Shown piece after piece: positions 1 through 7,849 of a DNA stretch of 64,000 bases (positions within the stretch are counted from its first letter, which is position 1; the number at the start of each line of letters is the position of its first letter). The DNA is taken from positions 1 through 64,000 of the forward strand of contig JANQIE010000063.1 in assembly GCA_028282295.1 (NCBI GenBank), in the 5' to 3' direction. The stretch is from Desulfobacterales bacterium. Its GTDB lineage: Bacteria > Desulfobacterota > Desulfobacteria > Desulfobacterales > JANQIE01. Both the position numbers and the translations under genes were made by a program. The notes under the pieces are model-generated. The model was not told the origin of the DNA and ran no database searches. It saw only the letters and a program-made list of their open reading frames with translations.

Positions 1-104
1 GAGCATTTTTAAAACCGCAGGCATAGCGTGCTATGTCGAGGATTTTAAAAATGCGAGAACGCCGCCGGGGGCCAAAAGATGCCATTTCCGGATGGACACG
101 AGTT
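1..104. repeat. Family R1 palindromic repeat, right part (cut by window start)
   Basis: This stretch is nearly identical to 49060-49157. It holds a nested hairpin (GCATTTTTAAAACC pairs with GGATTTTAAAAATGC, with CATAG/CTATG inside) and ends in the R1 terminal arm, CATTTCCGGATGGACAC. The left arm lies outside the window. The bases from 105 to the fliR stop at 232 show no gene. Confidence 0.8.
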
Positions 105-231
105 AAGAATGGCGGCAATCAGCGGTAATCAATCGTTCGGCGGCAGCGTCATTCTTGTCTGGATACTGTAATACTGTGGATTTATAGCAGCAATTATGCC
201 AGTGGGAGGACGTAAAGGGTGGGCCGTTGAT

Positions 232-1017
232 TCAGCCGCCGCCCAAAGAGGTTAGAATCCCGTTTGCCAGGGCGGGAAAGCGGCTTACGAAATTGCGGCA
301 GAGGATCGAAATGATCTGCAACGAAAACCCGAAAAATGCCAGACCGACGGCAATTTTGACGGGAAAGGCAGCGATCAGGATATTCATCTGGGGGGCGAAT
401 TTGGCGGTCAGGCCGAAGGCGGCGCTGGTGAACAACAACGCCGTAATCGCCGGCGCACCGATTTTAATGGCCAGCGCAAACAATGAGCCGGACATGCTGA
501 TAAAATTGACGAACAAGCCCTTTTGGATGGTCACCTGCCCCACATTGACCAGTTGGAAGCTTTCGATCAACGCGCCGATCAGGGCGTGATGCCCGTCAAT
601 GGCCAGAAAAATCAACAGGGCGGTGAGATTGCCGATTTGCCCCATGATCGACACCTGGGTGCCGGACTGCGGATCGATGACGTTCATGATGGCAAAGCCC
701 ATCTGAAATCCGATCAACTGACCGGCCAGTTCCACCGCCGCCAGAAAAATCCGTACCGTCAAGCCGAGCAGCATGCCGACGATGAATTCAGCCACGATAA
801 AAATAACAAAACCGGGCGCATGTCCGGGAAACAGGCCGATATCGAGCCGGATAACCGGATAGAGCGCCATGCTGATCACCAGGGCCAGACCGACCTTGAC
901 CAGGCTGGGAAACATGCGCGCCCCGAAGATCGGAAAGAGAAACAGCACCACACTGACCCGAATAAAAATCAGGAGAAAAAGTTTGAACTCGTTGGGGCTG
1001 AGGGCGAAGAGAGACAT
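232..1017 (-). CDS. fliR: Flagellar biosynthetic protein FliR
   Basis: FliR is an integral membrane subunit of the flagellar type III export gate, where it assembles with FliP and FliQ. The 261-residue product has the usual family length and is almost wholly hydrophobic, with about six membrane segments (for example around residues 10-28, 36-56, 65-95 and 125-145). It starts with ATG and MSLFALSPNEF. It is the last gene of the fliOPQR block in this window. A 117-bp inverted repeat separates it from fliQ, where most genomes have only a few bases. flhB and flhA would be expected next, beyond the left edge of the window. Confidence 0.95.
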   Translation of the reverse strand: MSLFALSPNEFKLFLLIFIRVSVVLFLFPIFGARMFPSLVKVGLALVISMALYPVIRLDIGLFPGHAPGFVIFIVAEFIVGMLLGLTVRIFLAAVELAGQLIGFQMGFAIMNVIDPQSGTQVSIMGQIGNLTALLIFLAIDGHHALIGALIESFQLVNVGQVTIQKGLFVNFISMSGSLFALAIKIGAPAITALLFTSAAFGLTAKFAPQMNILIAAFPVKIAVGLAFFGFSLQIISILCRNFVSRFPALANGILTSLGGG

Positions 1018-1027
1018 AGGTTATAGT

Positions 1028-1144
1028 GCAATTAAGAATTGGGAATTATGAATTAAGAATTGTGGGCGCGGCGTTCCGCCGCGATCCGTTTTTAAATAGA
1101 TAACAACCACAATTCCTAATTCTTAATTCCCAATTCTTAATTGC
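1028..1144. repeat. Family R3 inverted repeat between fliQ and fliR
   Basis: A 117-bp imperfect palindrome whose arms are built from the AT-rich unit AATTAAGAATTGGGAATTA. The left arm starts GCAATTAAG at 1028 and the right arm ends CTTAATTGC at 1144. Related units occur near 3215, 21540, 39510 and 46048. Transcribed in the fli operon it would fold into a long stem without a classical U-tract. Confidence 0.8.
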
Positions 1145-1146
1145 GG

Positions 1147-1416
1147 TTATCTTATGTATGTTGGTATGTTCGTCAACACACGCTCGGTAAAGCTGGACAG
1201 CTTTTCCAGCATCCAGGGGGCGAAGTACAGCAAGCCGAGCAGTACGGCGATAATTTTGGGCACAAACGACAAGGTCATCTCCTGAATGGAGGTGGTCGCC
1301 TGAAAAATGCTGATCGCCAACCCGACGATCATGCCCAGGCCCAGCATCGGCATGGCGACCAGGATTGTCAGGGTAATGGCTTCTTTGGCGAAACTGACGA
1401 CAAATTCCGGTGTCAT
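1147..1416 (-). CDS. fliQ: Flagellar biosynthetic protein FliQ
   Basis: FliQ is a small two-span membrane subunit of the FliPQR export gate. The product is 89 residues long, exactly typical of the family. It begins MTPEFVVSFAKEAI and has two hydrophobic segments, at about residues 15-40 and 50-72, with the conserved LGMIVGLAIS and IQEMTLSFVPKI stretches. It follows fliP with a 2-bp gap, so the two are almost certainly cotranscribed and translationally linked. Confidence 0.96.
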   Translation of the reverse strand: MTPEFVVSFAKEAITLTILVAMPMLGLGMIVGLAISIFQATTSIQEMTLSFVPKIIAVLLGLLYFAPWMLEKLSSFTERVLTNIPTYIR

Positions 1417-1418
1417 GA

Positions 1419-2180
1419 TTAGTACACTCCGAAGCTTTTAATGATCGAGCCCACCACCAAACCCCATCCGTCCACCAGGACAAACAGCATCAGTTTGAAG
1501 GGCAGCGATATCATGATAGGCGGCAGCATCATCATCCCCATGGACAGCAGTACACTGGCGACCACCATGTCGATAACCAAAAAAGGAATATAAAGTACGA
1601 ACCCGATGATAAAGGCGGTTTTCAATTCACTGAGTACAAAGGCGGGAATCAGAACCAACATGGAAAGGTCGTCTTTGTTCTGCGGCCGCTCGGCTTGCGA
1701 GGCTTTGACGAAAAGGGCGATATCCTTTTCGCGGGTGTTGCTCAGCATGAAGGCGCGCATGGGTGTTTTGGCGTTTTCGAACGCCTGCTGATAGGTCATT
1801 TGCTCATCGAGATACGGCCGCAGGGCTTTGGTGTAAACGTCCTGCCACACGGGCGTCATGACAAAAAAGGTCATGAACAGGGCCAGGCCGATCACCACCT
1901 GGTTGGGCGGCGCTTGTTGGGTGCCCATGGCCTGACGCAAAAAGTGGAACACGACCACGATGCGGGTAAAGGAGGTGGTCAGGATCAAAATGGCCGGGGC
2001 GAGCGACAAGATTGTCAACAGGGCGACAATCTGAAGCACCACGGCCACGTCACCGGGGCCGTCGGCCTCTTCGACGCCGATTTTTATGGATGGCAGGGAC
2101 AGGGGGTCGGCCGCAACCGGCATCGCCGTCAGGGGGATCAGGATCAGCGCCGCCAGGATAAAACAGGTTGCTTTGTGCAT
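1419..2180 (-). CDS. fliP: Flagellar biosynthetic protein FliP
   Basis: FliP is the core pore subunit of the flagellar export gate. With the ATG at 2180 the product is 253 residues and begins MHKATCFILAALILIP, a signal peptide as usual for FliP. The open frame extends upstream to a TTG at 2228, but that would add an unlikely N-terminal tail. The mature part carries the family hallmarks TSFTRIVVVFHFLRQAMG and MGMMMLPPIMISLPFKL, and ends in a hydrophobic helix. fliQ follows after 2 bp and fliO lies 106 bp upstream. Confidence 0.96.
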   Translation of the reverse strand: MHKATCFILAALILIPLTAMPVAADPLSLPSIKIGVEEADGPGDVAVVLQIVALLTILSLAPAILILTTSFTRIVVVFHFLRQAMGTQQAPPNQVVIGLALFMTFFVMTPVWQDVYTKALRPYLDEQMTYQQAFENAKTPMRAFMLSNTREKDIALFVKASQAERPQNKDDLSMLVLIPAFVLSELKTAFIIGFVLYIPFLVIDMVVASVLLSMGMMMLPPIMISLPFKLMLFVLVDGWGLVVGSIIKSFGVY

Positions 2181-2286
2181 AAAGGGTGTCCTCAGTAACC
2201 GGCGATGTTTGTTTCGTAAAAAATTCAAAAATGAATCTTCCGTTCGCCGCTATTTCGCAACCCCCCGGGCACAAGCCGGCCATCGA

Positions 2287-2691
2287 CTATTTGGCGTTGT
2301 CGGGCTCGTCATTGGGCGGTGGGTCGCTTTTACGTTTCAATAAGGAGAGAAAATAGCTTTCAGGCCGCCGGGGAGCGGGCGGTTGCGGCTCGATCTCACT
2401 CTCGATGCGCGCAATGTGCGTTATCGATTGAGGTGATATGCCGATCAGGTATTTCTCGCCAAGTACTTCCACCAGGGCAATCCGTTGCTTGGGGGCCACC
2501 GGCATGGTCGCCAACGTTTTCATCATGCCTTTTTCAGTCAGACCGCCGCGTTGGTTGGCTAAGCGCTTCATGAGCAGCAAAACGCCGACCAGCACCGCCA
2601 AAACGATAAACAGCATGGCAGCGCTACTGAGCAATGAGGCCCACAGTTCGGGAGCCGACTCGCCGACAGCTTCAACAGGTGCAGTGTTCAT
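2287..2691 (-). CDS. fliO: FliO-like flagellar biosynthesis protein
   Basis: FliO is a small bitopic membrane protein that helps assemble FliP in the export gate. The open frame runs back to 2967, but its first 92 codons translate dispersed repeat sequence (FQFPVSNFKL and similar), so the ATG at 2691 (MNTAPVEAVGE) is chosen, giving 134 residues. One membrane segment lies at about residues 15-37, followed by a basic linker and the FliO-type soluble part (PKQRIALVEVLGEKYLIGI). Sequence conservation in FliO is weak; its place between fliN and fliP strengthens the call. Confidence 0.85.
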   Translation of the reverse strand: MNTAPVEAVGESAPELWASLLSSAAMLFIVLAVLVGVLLLMKRLANQRGGLTEKGMMKTLATMPVAPKQRIALVEVLGEKYLIGISPQSITHIARIESEIEPQPPAPRRPESYFLSLLKRKSDPPPNDEPDNAK

Positions 2692-2858
2692 TTCTGGTTC
2701 GCTCCATTGTGAGAGGTTGTTGGATGGCGTTTTTGTAATGCAACCACTGTCGGACGTCAATTTGAAATTTGAAACTGGAAACTGGAAACTGGAAACTTGG
2801 ATCTTGCATGCTACGCATCGAGCATTATCCACAATACAATCATCCCAAAAATGCAAGT

Positions 2859-2890
2859 TAGTGCCCATCCGGAAATAGCATCTTTTAGCC
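2859..2890. repeat. Family R1 repeat, left arm only
   Basis: TAGTGCCCATCCGGAAATAG followed by CATCTTTT matches the left terminal arm of the complete R1 copies at 7486 and 49014. No right arm is found nearby, so this is a decayed or solo end. Confidence 0.7.
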
Positions 2891-2989
2891 CAGGCCGGCA
2901 TTCTCACGAATTTGAAAAATGAATAACAACGTGAGCAAAACTGCATGTCAAAGCCTGACAGTAACACTTAAGCATACTTGCGATATCTC

Positions 2990-3073
2990 CTGGATTCCCG
3001 CCTGCGCGGGAATGACGCCTACACACGACGGAGCAAAACCTACTTCGTCATTCCCGCGCAGGCGGGAATCCAG
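2990..3073. repeat. REP-type inverted repeat pair
   Basis: CTGGATTCCCGCCTGCGCGG at 2990, continuing to 3017, is repeated as an exact reverse complement at 3046-3073, with a 28-bp spacer. Each half also holds its own small GC-rich palindrome. This is the widespread intergenic REP-like pattern found in many proteobacteria. Confidence 0.85.
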
Positions 3074-3248
3074 AAAATGTCACGAAATGCGCAAATTGCT
3101 TGTTCCGGCAGCTCGCCGCAACGTAAGAGCATTTTATAAATTTTCTTAGCCGGCAGGCTAAGGGCAGTGAAATACCGCACTGCCTTGCGTTTTATGGACA
3201 ACCGTAATCCGCATTTCTTAATTCCTGATTCTTAATTCCCACTTGCTG

Positions 3249-3599
3249 TCACCCCAGGCTCTTAACCCGCTCCATGGGGCTGACGATATCGGTGAGCCGC
3301 ACGCCGAATTTCTCGTTGACGACCACGACCTCGCCGCGGGCGACCAGTTTCTGGTTGATGTAAATTTCGAGCGGCTCACCGGCCAGTTTGTCCAATTCGA
3401 CAATCGATCCCTGGCCGAGCTGCAATAAATCGTTCACGATCATTTTGGTCTTGCCGAGTTCAACCGACAGCTCCAGGGGAATGTCGAGAATAAAATCGAT
3501 TTCACGATCGCCTTCATCAACTGCTTCCGCCGCCTCGGGCGCATCAGGGGCCTGTTCCTGTTCTTCCTGGGCTTCGGTGGTTTCGTTGGTATCTGCCAT
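3249..3599 (-). CDS. fliN: Flagellar motor switch protein FliN
   Basis: FliN forms the lower C-ring of the rotor with FliM and FliG and helps dock the export ATPase complex. The product has 116 residues: an acidic, Glu/Ala-rich N-terminal tail of about 35 residues, then a SpoA/SurA-type domain (about 40-115) with the typical LSVELGKTKM, GSIVELDKLAGEPLEIYIN and GVRLTDIVSPMERV segments. It starts with ATG at 3599, 6 bp after the fliM stop. Confidence 0.96.
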   Translation of the reverse strand: MADTNETTEAQEEQEQAPDAPEAAEAVDEGDREIDFILDIPLELSVELGKTKMIVNDLLQLGQGSIVELDKLAGEPLEIYINQKLVARGEVVVVNEKFGVRLTDIVSPMERVKSLG

Positions 3600-3605
3600 T
3601 TACGG

Positions 3606-4583
3606 TCACTCCATTTTTAATTTCGAATCAATTTTAAACGCCTGGAATCGGCGTTGGATACCGGCATAACCGAGATATTTCTGCACCCCTTCGATGAATC
3701 CGATCAGGGAGGTATCGGCATCCTGGTCAAGCTGAATGACGTCGCCCGGTTTTAATTGGATCAGGCGCTCACCGGTTATTTCAGCGCTGCCCAATTGCAC
3801 CGAAAATTCGACTTCCGATTTCATAATGAGCTTTTGAATCCGTTGCTGCCAGGACGCGTCGACTTCGAGGCGGTCGCTCTGAAAACCGGCCGTGAGTTTG
3901 TGACGCACCGGTTCGATCATGGCATAGGGCAGGCACACCGTGATGGAGCCCACGCTTTGTTCGAGTTCAACTTCAAATTTGGCCACGATCACCAGGTCCG
4001 CCGGCAACACAATCGTGGCAAATTGCGGGTTGACTTCCGAACGTATAAATGTGGTTTCAACTGTTTCCACCGGTTTCCAGGCGCGCTCTAAGTCTTTCAG
4101 GCAGGCGGCCACCACCTTTTCGATCATAACGCCCTCGATGCTCGTGAATTCCCGGCCTTCGATTTTGGCCTTGCCGGTGCCCTTGCCGCCGAAAAAGGTG
4201 TCGATGAGGTTATACACCAGTTGGCTCTCCAGCACGATCAGGGCATGGCCGCGCAACGGCGTCATCTTGAATACGTGCAGACTGGTGGGCACCGGCAGCG
4301 ACCGTCCGAATTCGGAAAACTTAAGGGTTTCGATGGATTCGGTGCTGATGTCGACACTGGTCATCAGCAGGTTCGACAGGCTGCTGCTCATTTCACCGGC
4401 CAACCGGTCGTTGATGACCTGGAAGGTCGGCATGCGTCCGCGAATGACGCGTTCCTGGCTGGCGAAATCGTAGGCTTGAATCCCGTCGGTTTCCGCCGGC
4501 AGATCGGTTTCGGTTTCGACCTTGCCGGCACTTAGCCCGGATAAGAGACTGTCAACTTCGCTTTGTGTTAGGATTTCGCTCAT
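3606..4583 (-). CDS. fliM: Flagellar motor switch protein FliM
   Basis: FliM is the C-ring switch protein that binds phosphorylated CheY and sets the direction of rotation. The product has 325 residues, the usual length. The N-terminal peptide ILTQSEVDSLLSG is the CheY-binding motif. A middle domain follows (about 45-230, including LIDTFFGGKG) and then a C-terminal SpoA domain (about 245-320, including VQLGSAEITGERLIQLKPGD). fliL lies 28 bp upstream and fliN 6 bp downstream, in one operon. Confidence 0.97.
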   Translation of the reverse strand: MSEILTQSEVDSLLSGLSAGKVETETDLPAETDGIQAYDFASQERVIRGRMPTFQVINDRLAGEMSSSLSNLLMTSVDISTESIETLKFSEFGRSLPVPTSLHVFKMTPLRGHALIVLESQLVYNLIDTFFGGKGTGKAKIEGREFTSIEGVMIEKVVAACLKDLERAWKPVETVETTFIRSEVNPQFATIVLPADLVIVAKFEVELEQSVGSITVCLPYAMIEPVRHKLTAGFQSDRLEVDASWQQRIQKLIMKSEVEFSVQLGSAEITGERLIQLKPGDVIQLDQDADTSLIGFIEGVQKYLGYAGIQRRFQAFKIDSKLKME

Positions 4584-4611
4584 GTTTGCCTAGCTGCCGA
4601 AGGTGCGCTGA

Positions 4612-5133
4612 CTACTGGATAACAAATTCGGTAAAATACAGGTTGCGGATGCGACCTTGCTTTATAAGCTGATTCAAGCGCATGATCAGCTCGCCCCGGA
4701 TGGCGATCTTGCCGTCCAGGGCCTGGACTTCTTCCATGTTTTTGCTGCTCAGCACCAGCAAAATGGTGTCGCGAAGCTGGGGTAAACGGCCGCTCAATTC
4801 CGCCTGGATATGCTCGTTGGCAATATATTCCAGCGCAATCTTGGTCTTCAGGTAGCGCTTGCCCCCGCCGTCGCTCAGATTCACCACAAATGTCTCCATT
4901 TCAAAAATCTGGCCGAAAACGTTCGGGTCCTGGGCGCCGGCGCCGGCTGTCTGCGCAGCGTCGGTCGTGGCCAGCTCGGGGGGTTTTTCCTCCTTGTCCT
5001 TGAGGAACATGGTCCAGCCGGCAAATCCGCCGCCGCCCAATATCCCCAGGGCCACCACGGCAATGATGATCAACTTGAGCTTTGAACCGCCCGATTCGTT
5101 TTCGCTGGTTTCTTTTTCGTTTTCTTCTGCCAC
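4612..5133 (-). CDS. fliL: Flagellar basal body-associated protein FliL
   Basis: FliL is a single-pass inner-membrane protein that surrounds the stator and supports torque. The 173-residue product has a charged cytoplasmic start, one membrane helix at about residues 21-43 (LKLIIIAVVALGILGGGG) and a periplasmic FliL domain with METFVVNLSDGGGKRYLKTK and a C-terminal YFTEFVIQ. The start is a GTG at 5133 with AGAGGT a few bases upstream. It lies 12 bp after motB, which fits its role at the stator. Confidence 0.93.
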   Translation of the reverse strand: MAEENEKETSENESGGSKLKLIIIAVVALGILGGGGFAGWTMFLKDKEEKPPELATTDAAQTAGAGAQDPNVFGQIFEMETFVVNLSDGGGKRYLKTKIALEYIANEHIQAELSGRLPQLRDTILLVLSSKNMEEVQALDGKIAIRGELIMRLNQLIKQGRIRNLYFTEFVIQ

Positions 5134-5145
5134 AATAGTACCTCT

Positions 5146-5889
5146 TTAACCTGTGGATTTACGTAAGATAAATTCAACGCGTCGATTTTTGGCCCGGTTG
5201 GCCTTGCTGTCGTTGGCAAAGCGCGGCGCCAGTTCACCGTAGCCGCCGACCGCCACCCGCCGCGGCTTGATCCCCGCACTATCCGTTATAAAATAAAGTG
5301 CACTGAGCGCCCGGTAGTAGGAAAGTTCCTTATTCGATCGAAAGACGGCGCTGCGCAACGGCACATTGTCCGTGTGTCCCATAATCAGGATGTCGTTGGT
5401 GGTGTATCGTAAAAACCGGGCGATGCGCTCCAGGATCGCCAGGCGTTCATGTCTTAACTGCGCGCTGCCGGAGTTGAACAGGTGGTCCGAGTCAAGGCTG
5501 ATATAAACACCACGCTCATCTTCCTTGATATCCAGGATATCCTTGACATTGATCATTTGACCGCGATCGACGCCGGCGGAATCGAAATCCTGCAACAACG
5601 CCATGGCCTCTTCCAGAAGATCGCTGTTTTCAATCTTGTCCGGTTTGCGGAATTTGACGGTACCGACATTAAACGGTCCCACCTCGGCATCGGCGGATGA
5701 GTACTGCAGCGGCCCTGTGGATAGAAAAGAATCGAACATTTTTTTGACCGTGCCGCCGTCCATCGACTTCATGGTAAGCAGCAGGACGAAAAAGGTCAGG
5801 AGCAACATCAACAAATCGGCAAACGTAATCATCCAGCCGTTGGGATCGACTTTGAATTCTTCGCCTTTGTCTTTTTTACCGGCTGCCAT
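5146..5889 (-). CDS. motB: Motility protein B (canonical, ion-binding Asp present)
   Basis: MotB is the peptidoglycan-anchored stator subunit that carries the ion-binding aspartate. The 247-residue product has the motif GWMITFADLLMLLLTFFVLL at about residues 18-37, with the essential Asp in FADLL. The C-terminal OmpA-like domain (about 115-245) has the NDILIMGHTDNVPLRS and RRVEFIL signatures that bind peptidoglycan. It begins 3 bp after the stop of the MotB-like gene and precedes fliL, so motA, two MotB-type genes and fliL form one stator block. Confidence 0.94.
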   Translation of the reverse strand: MAAGKKDKGEEFKVDPNGWMITFADLLMLLLTFFVLLLTMKSMDGGTVKKMFDSFLSTGPLQYSSADAEVGPFNVGTVKFRKPDKIENSDLLEEAMALLQDFDSAGVDRGQMINVKDILDIKEDERGVYISLDSDHLFNSGSAQLRHERLAILERIARFLRYTTNDILIMGHTDNVPLRSAVFRSNKELSYYRALSALYFITDSAGIKPRRVAVGGYGELAPRFANDSKANRAKNRRVEFILRKSTG

Positions 5890-5892
5890 GGT

Positions 5893-6642
5893 CTAGTCGA
5901 ACACCTTGAAAAAAAAGCGTTTGAAGATAAACACACCGGATGGCTTATCCGGCTGCTTGTCGTGTATAAACACAACTTCCATGCGGCGGTTCATGGCCCG
6001 GGTTTCAGGCGTTGTGTTCGAGGTCAGCGGCCGGTGCGCCCCCCAGCCAAAAGCGGATATTCGTTCCGGACGGACCTTGCCGTTGGCAACGAAATACTCG
6101 AACAGACGCAAACTGCGCGCTACTGATACTTCGCGCGTACTCGGGGCCTGTGCGGCCACGGCCTGCCCATTGTCCATATGGCCGACGATATCCACCGGAT
6201 AGTCATTGGTGCGCATCACCTGCGCCAACGGTTCCAGCCAGCGTCCGGCGGTGGGGTGCAGGTTCGAACCACCCGGTTCAAAGATCAAATCCGCCGGCAA
6301 CCGAACCACACTGCCCCGCTTGTTTTCGGTCACGCGGATATTCAGCGAAAAATCGCTCTCATCCTGAAACAAGGGCGAAAAGTCGACTTGACTTGTTTCC
6401 GTCTGGAAGGTCGGCGACCCGAGATCCAACGACAGTTTCGCCACCAATGAATCGCCACCGGCCATAATACTGAAACTGCGCAGCAGAGACCCCAAAGCCA
6501 TCAACTTTTTCTTCTCATCCACGATGGCGATGGCGTTCAGAAGAATAAAAAAGGCCAATAAAATGATAAACAGGGACACCGTCATCATCTGGATCAAACC
6601 GGAGCCATCCGGTGCATCGTCGGTCTTTTTCTTCCGTGCCAT
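5893..6642 (-). CDS. MotB-like OmpA-domain protein lacking the membrane aspartate
   Basis: The 249-residue product has the MotB layout: a basic N-terminus, one membrane helix at about residues 16-42 and a C-terminal OmpA domain (about 110-230) with VDIVGHMDN and MNRRMEVVF. The helix reads GLIQMMTVSLFIILLAFFIL and has no Asp or Glu where MotB has the FADL aspartate. It sits between motA (12 bp upstream) and the normal motB (3 bp downstream). It may be a structural stator partner, a regulator, or part of a heteromeric stator; these roles are inference. It is unlikely to conduct ions by itself. Confidence 0.8.
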   Translation of the reverse strand: MARKKKTDDAPDGSGLIQMMTVSLFIILLAFFILLNAIAIVDEKKKLMALGSLLRSFSIMAGGDSLVAKLSLDLGSPTFQTETSQVDFSPLFQDESDFSLNIRVTENKRGSVVRLPADLIFEPGGSNLHPTAGRWLEPLAQVMRTNDYPVDIVGHMDNGQAVAAQAPSTREVSVARSLRLFEYFVANGKVRPERISAFGWGAHRPLTSNTTPETRAMNRRMEVVFIHDKQPDKPSGVFIFKRFFFKVFD

Positions 6643-6654
6643 GGCGGTCCGTGG

Positions 6655-7431
6655 TTATCCTTCGCCCTGCTCAAAGGCGGCCTTGCGAATTTTAGGAGAG
6701 ATGAAAGCCAGCATTTTCTGCTCTAAAATACGCGGGTTTTCACCCTTGGTCAGCGAAATTACACCTTCGGTAATCATTTCCTTGGCCAGGGTCTCTTCTT
6801 TACTTCGGGTGCGCAACTTACCGGCCAGGGGCATGAAAATCAGGTTGGCCAGCACGGAGCCGTAAAAGGTCGTAAGCAGGGCCACCGCCATGGACGGGCC
6901 GATAGAGCTGGGATCGTCCATCGATTGGAGCATTTGCACCAGGCCGATCAGGGTTCCGATCATCCCCAGGGCCGGGGCAAAGGTGCCCATGGTCGAGACA
7001 ATTTCAGCACCCAGTTGATGCCGTTCCCGCAGAAAATCGACCTCGGTGGCCATGATGTTTTCAATGGCCTGGGGTTCGAGGCCGTCAACGGAAAGCTGCA
7101 GCCCTTTTTTCAGAAATTCATCACTTACGTTTTTGACATCGGCTTCCAAGGCCAGGATGCCTTCACGCCGCGCCTTGGAGCCGAATTCCACAAACTGCTT
7201 GATGATCTCTTCCACCCCTTGCGCTTTGCTGAAAAACGCATTCTTGATGACGCCGATTGTACCCAGGACTTCTTTTAAAGGATAATTAATCATGGTGGTG
7301 CCCAGCGTGCCGCCCACCACGATCATCAACGAGGGGATATTGATGAACATGCCGATTCCGCCGCCCATGAGAATGGCGACCAAAACCAGGCCAAATGCGG
7401 AAATCGTTCCGACTAATGTTGCGATATCCAT
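6655..7431 (-). CDS. motA: Motility protein A, stator subunit (flagellar cluster copy)
   Basis: MotA forms the ion channel and torque-generating ring around MotB. The 258-residue product has four membrane helices (about 3-22, 28-50, 150-172 and 182-204) and the cytoplasmic loop in between. Conserved stretches include GTFAPALGMIGTLIGLVQML and AVALLTTFYGSVLANLIFMP, which line the channel. It starts with ATG at 7431 and heads the motA-motB-fliL-fliM-fliN block. A sigma-54 promoter candidate lies 147 bp upstream, with an R1 hairpin between promoter and gene. Confidence 0.95.
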   Translation of the reverse strand: MDIATLVGTISAFGLVLVAILMGGGIGMFINIPSLMIVVGGTLGTTMINYPLKEVLGTIGVIKNAFFSKAQGVEEIIKQFVEFGSKARREGILALEADVKNVSDEFLKKGLQLSVDGLEPQAIENIMATEVDFLRERHQLGAEIVSTMGTFAPALGMIGTLIGLVQMLQSMDDPSSIGPSMAVALLTTFYGSVLANLIFMPLAGKLRTRSKEETLAKEMITEGVISLTKGENPRILEQKMLAFISPKIRKAAFEQGEG

Positions 7432-7485
7432 GAATGCTCTCTGTGTTTTTTATTCATGCTTACGAGTAGAAGATACCGTTCTCTG

Positions 7486-7550
7486 GTGCCCATCCGGAAA
7501 TAGCAGCTTTTACAGGCCCGGGCCAAAAGATGCTATTTCCGGATGGGCAC
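7486..7550. repeat. Family R1 mini-copy (65-bp hairpin) in the motA leader
   Basis: GTGCCCATCCGGAAATAGCA followed by GCTTTT pairs with AAAAGATGCTATTTCCGG followed by ATGGGCAC; only a 13-base GC-rich loop separates the arms. It is a shortened R1 element between the sigma-54 promoter at 7578 and motA, so it would be transcribed into the leader. Confidence 0.85.
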
Positions 7551-7577
7551 GCCCTACGCTTCGCACCCGTTTACAGA

Positions 7578-7592
7578 GCAACCTTTGTGCCA
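7578..7592 (-). promoter_or_regulatory. Sigma-54 promoter candidate for motA-motB-fliLMN...
   Basis: On the minus strand the bases read TGGCACAAAGGTTGC, a complete match to the -24/-12 consensus TGGCAC-N5-TTGC with the required GG-N10-GC spacing. The -12 GC lies about 147 bp before the motA ATG. Confidence 0.75.
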
Positions 7593-7792
7593 ATAATCCA
7601 ACGCCCCCCTTGACCCGACTTATCAATCTGTTTTTATTTGGTTTTATTCTATTTTGACACCGGTAAAAACATCAACGGCACCAGCGTTTTCAACCGTCAG
7701 GCCGGTAGGGCAAACGTCAAGATAATGACAAAAAAAACGGTTCAATTTTGTTGTTCGCCGGGAGGGGTCCGTCCTGCGCCCCTCCCAAAACC

Positions 7793-7827
7793 AAGACGGG
7801 CGCCCGATCCCGCCGGGCGCCCGTCTT
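7793..7827 (-). terminator. Strong hairpin downstream of flgE
   Basis: AAGACGGGCGCCCG (7793-7806) pairs perfectly with CGGGCGCCCGTCTT (7814-7827) around a 7-base loop. It starts 23 bp past the flgE stop; on the minus strand it is followed by TTGGTTTTGGG, a modest T-rich tail. It likely ends the fliK-flgD-flgE transcript. The rest of the 7432-7849 gap holds only this hairpin, the promoter and the R1 hairpin. Confidence 0.75.
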
Positions 7828-7849
7828 TATCACGATGAGGGTAGAAAAG

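Larger units (their letters stand above)
2692..3248. other. 557-bp repeat-filled gap between fliN and fliO
   Basis: No gene is seen here. In order, the gap holds an AT-rich R4 unit (GAAACTGGAAACTGGAAAC, around 2762-2797), an R1 left arm (2859-2890), a REP-type inverted pair (2990-3073), two small hairpins (TTAGCC..GGCTAA near 3147-3162 and AGGCAGTG-type arms near 3170-3196) and an R3 unit (3214-3240). The gap interrupts what is normally a tight fliN-fliO junction. Confidence 0.75.
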
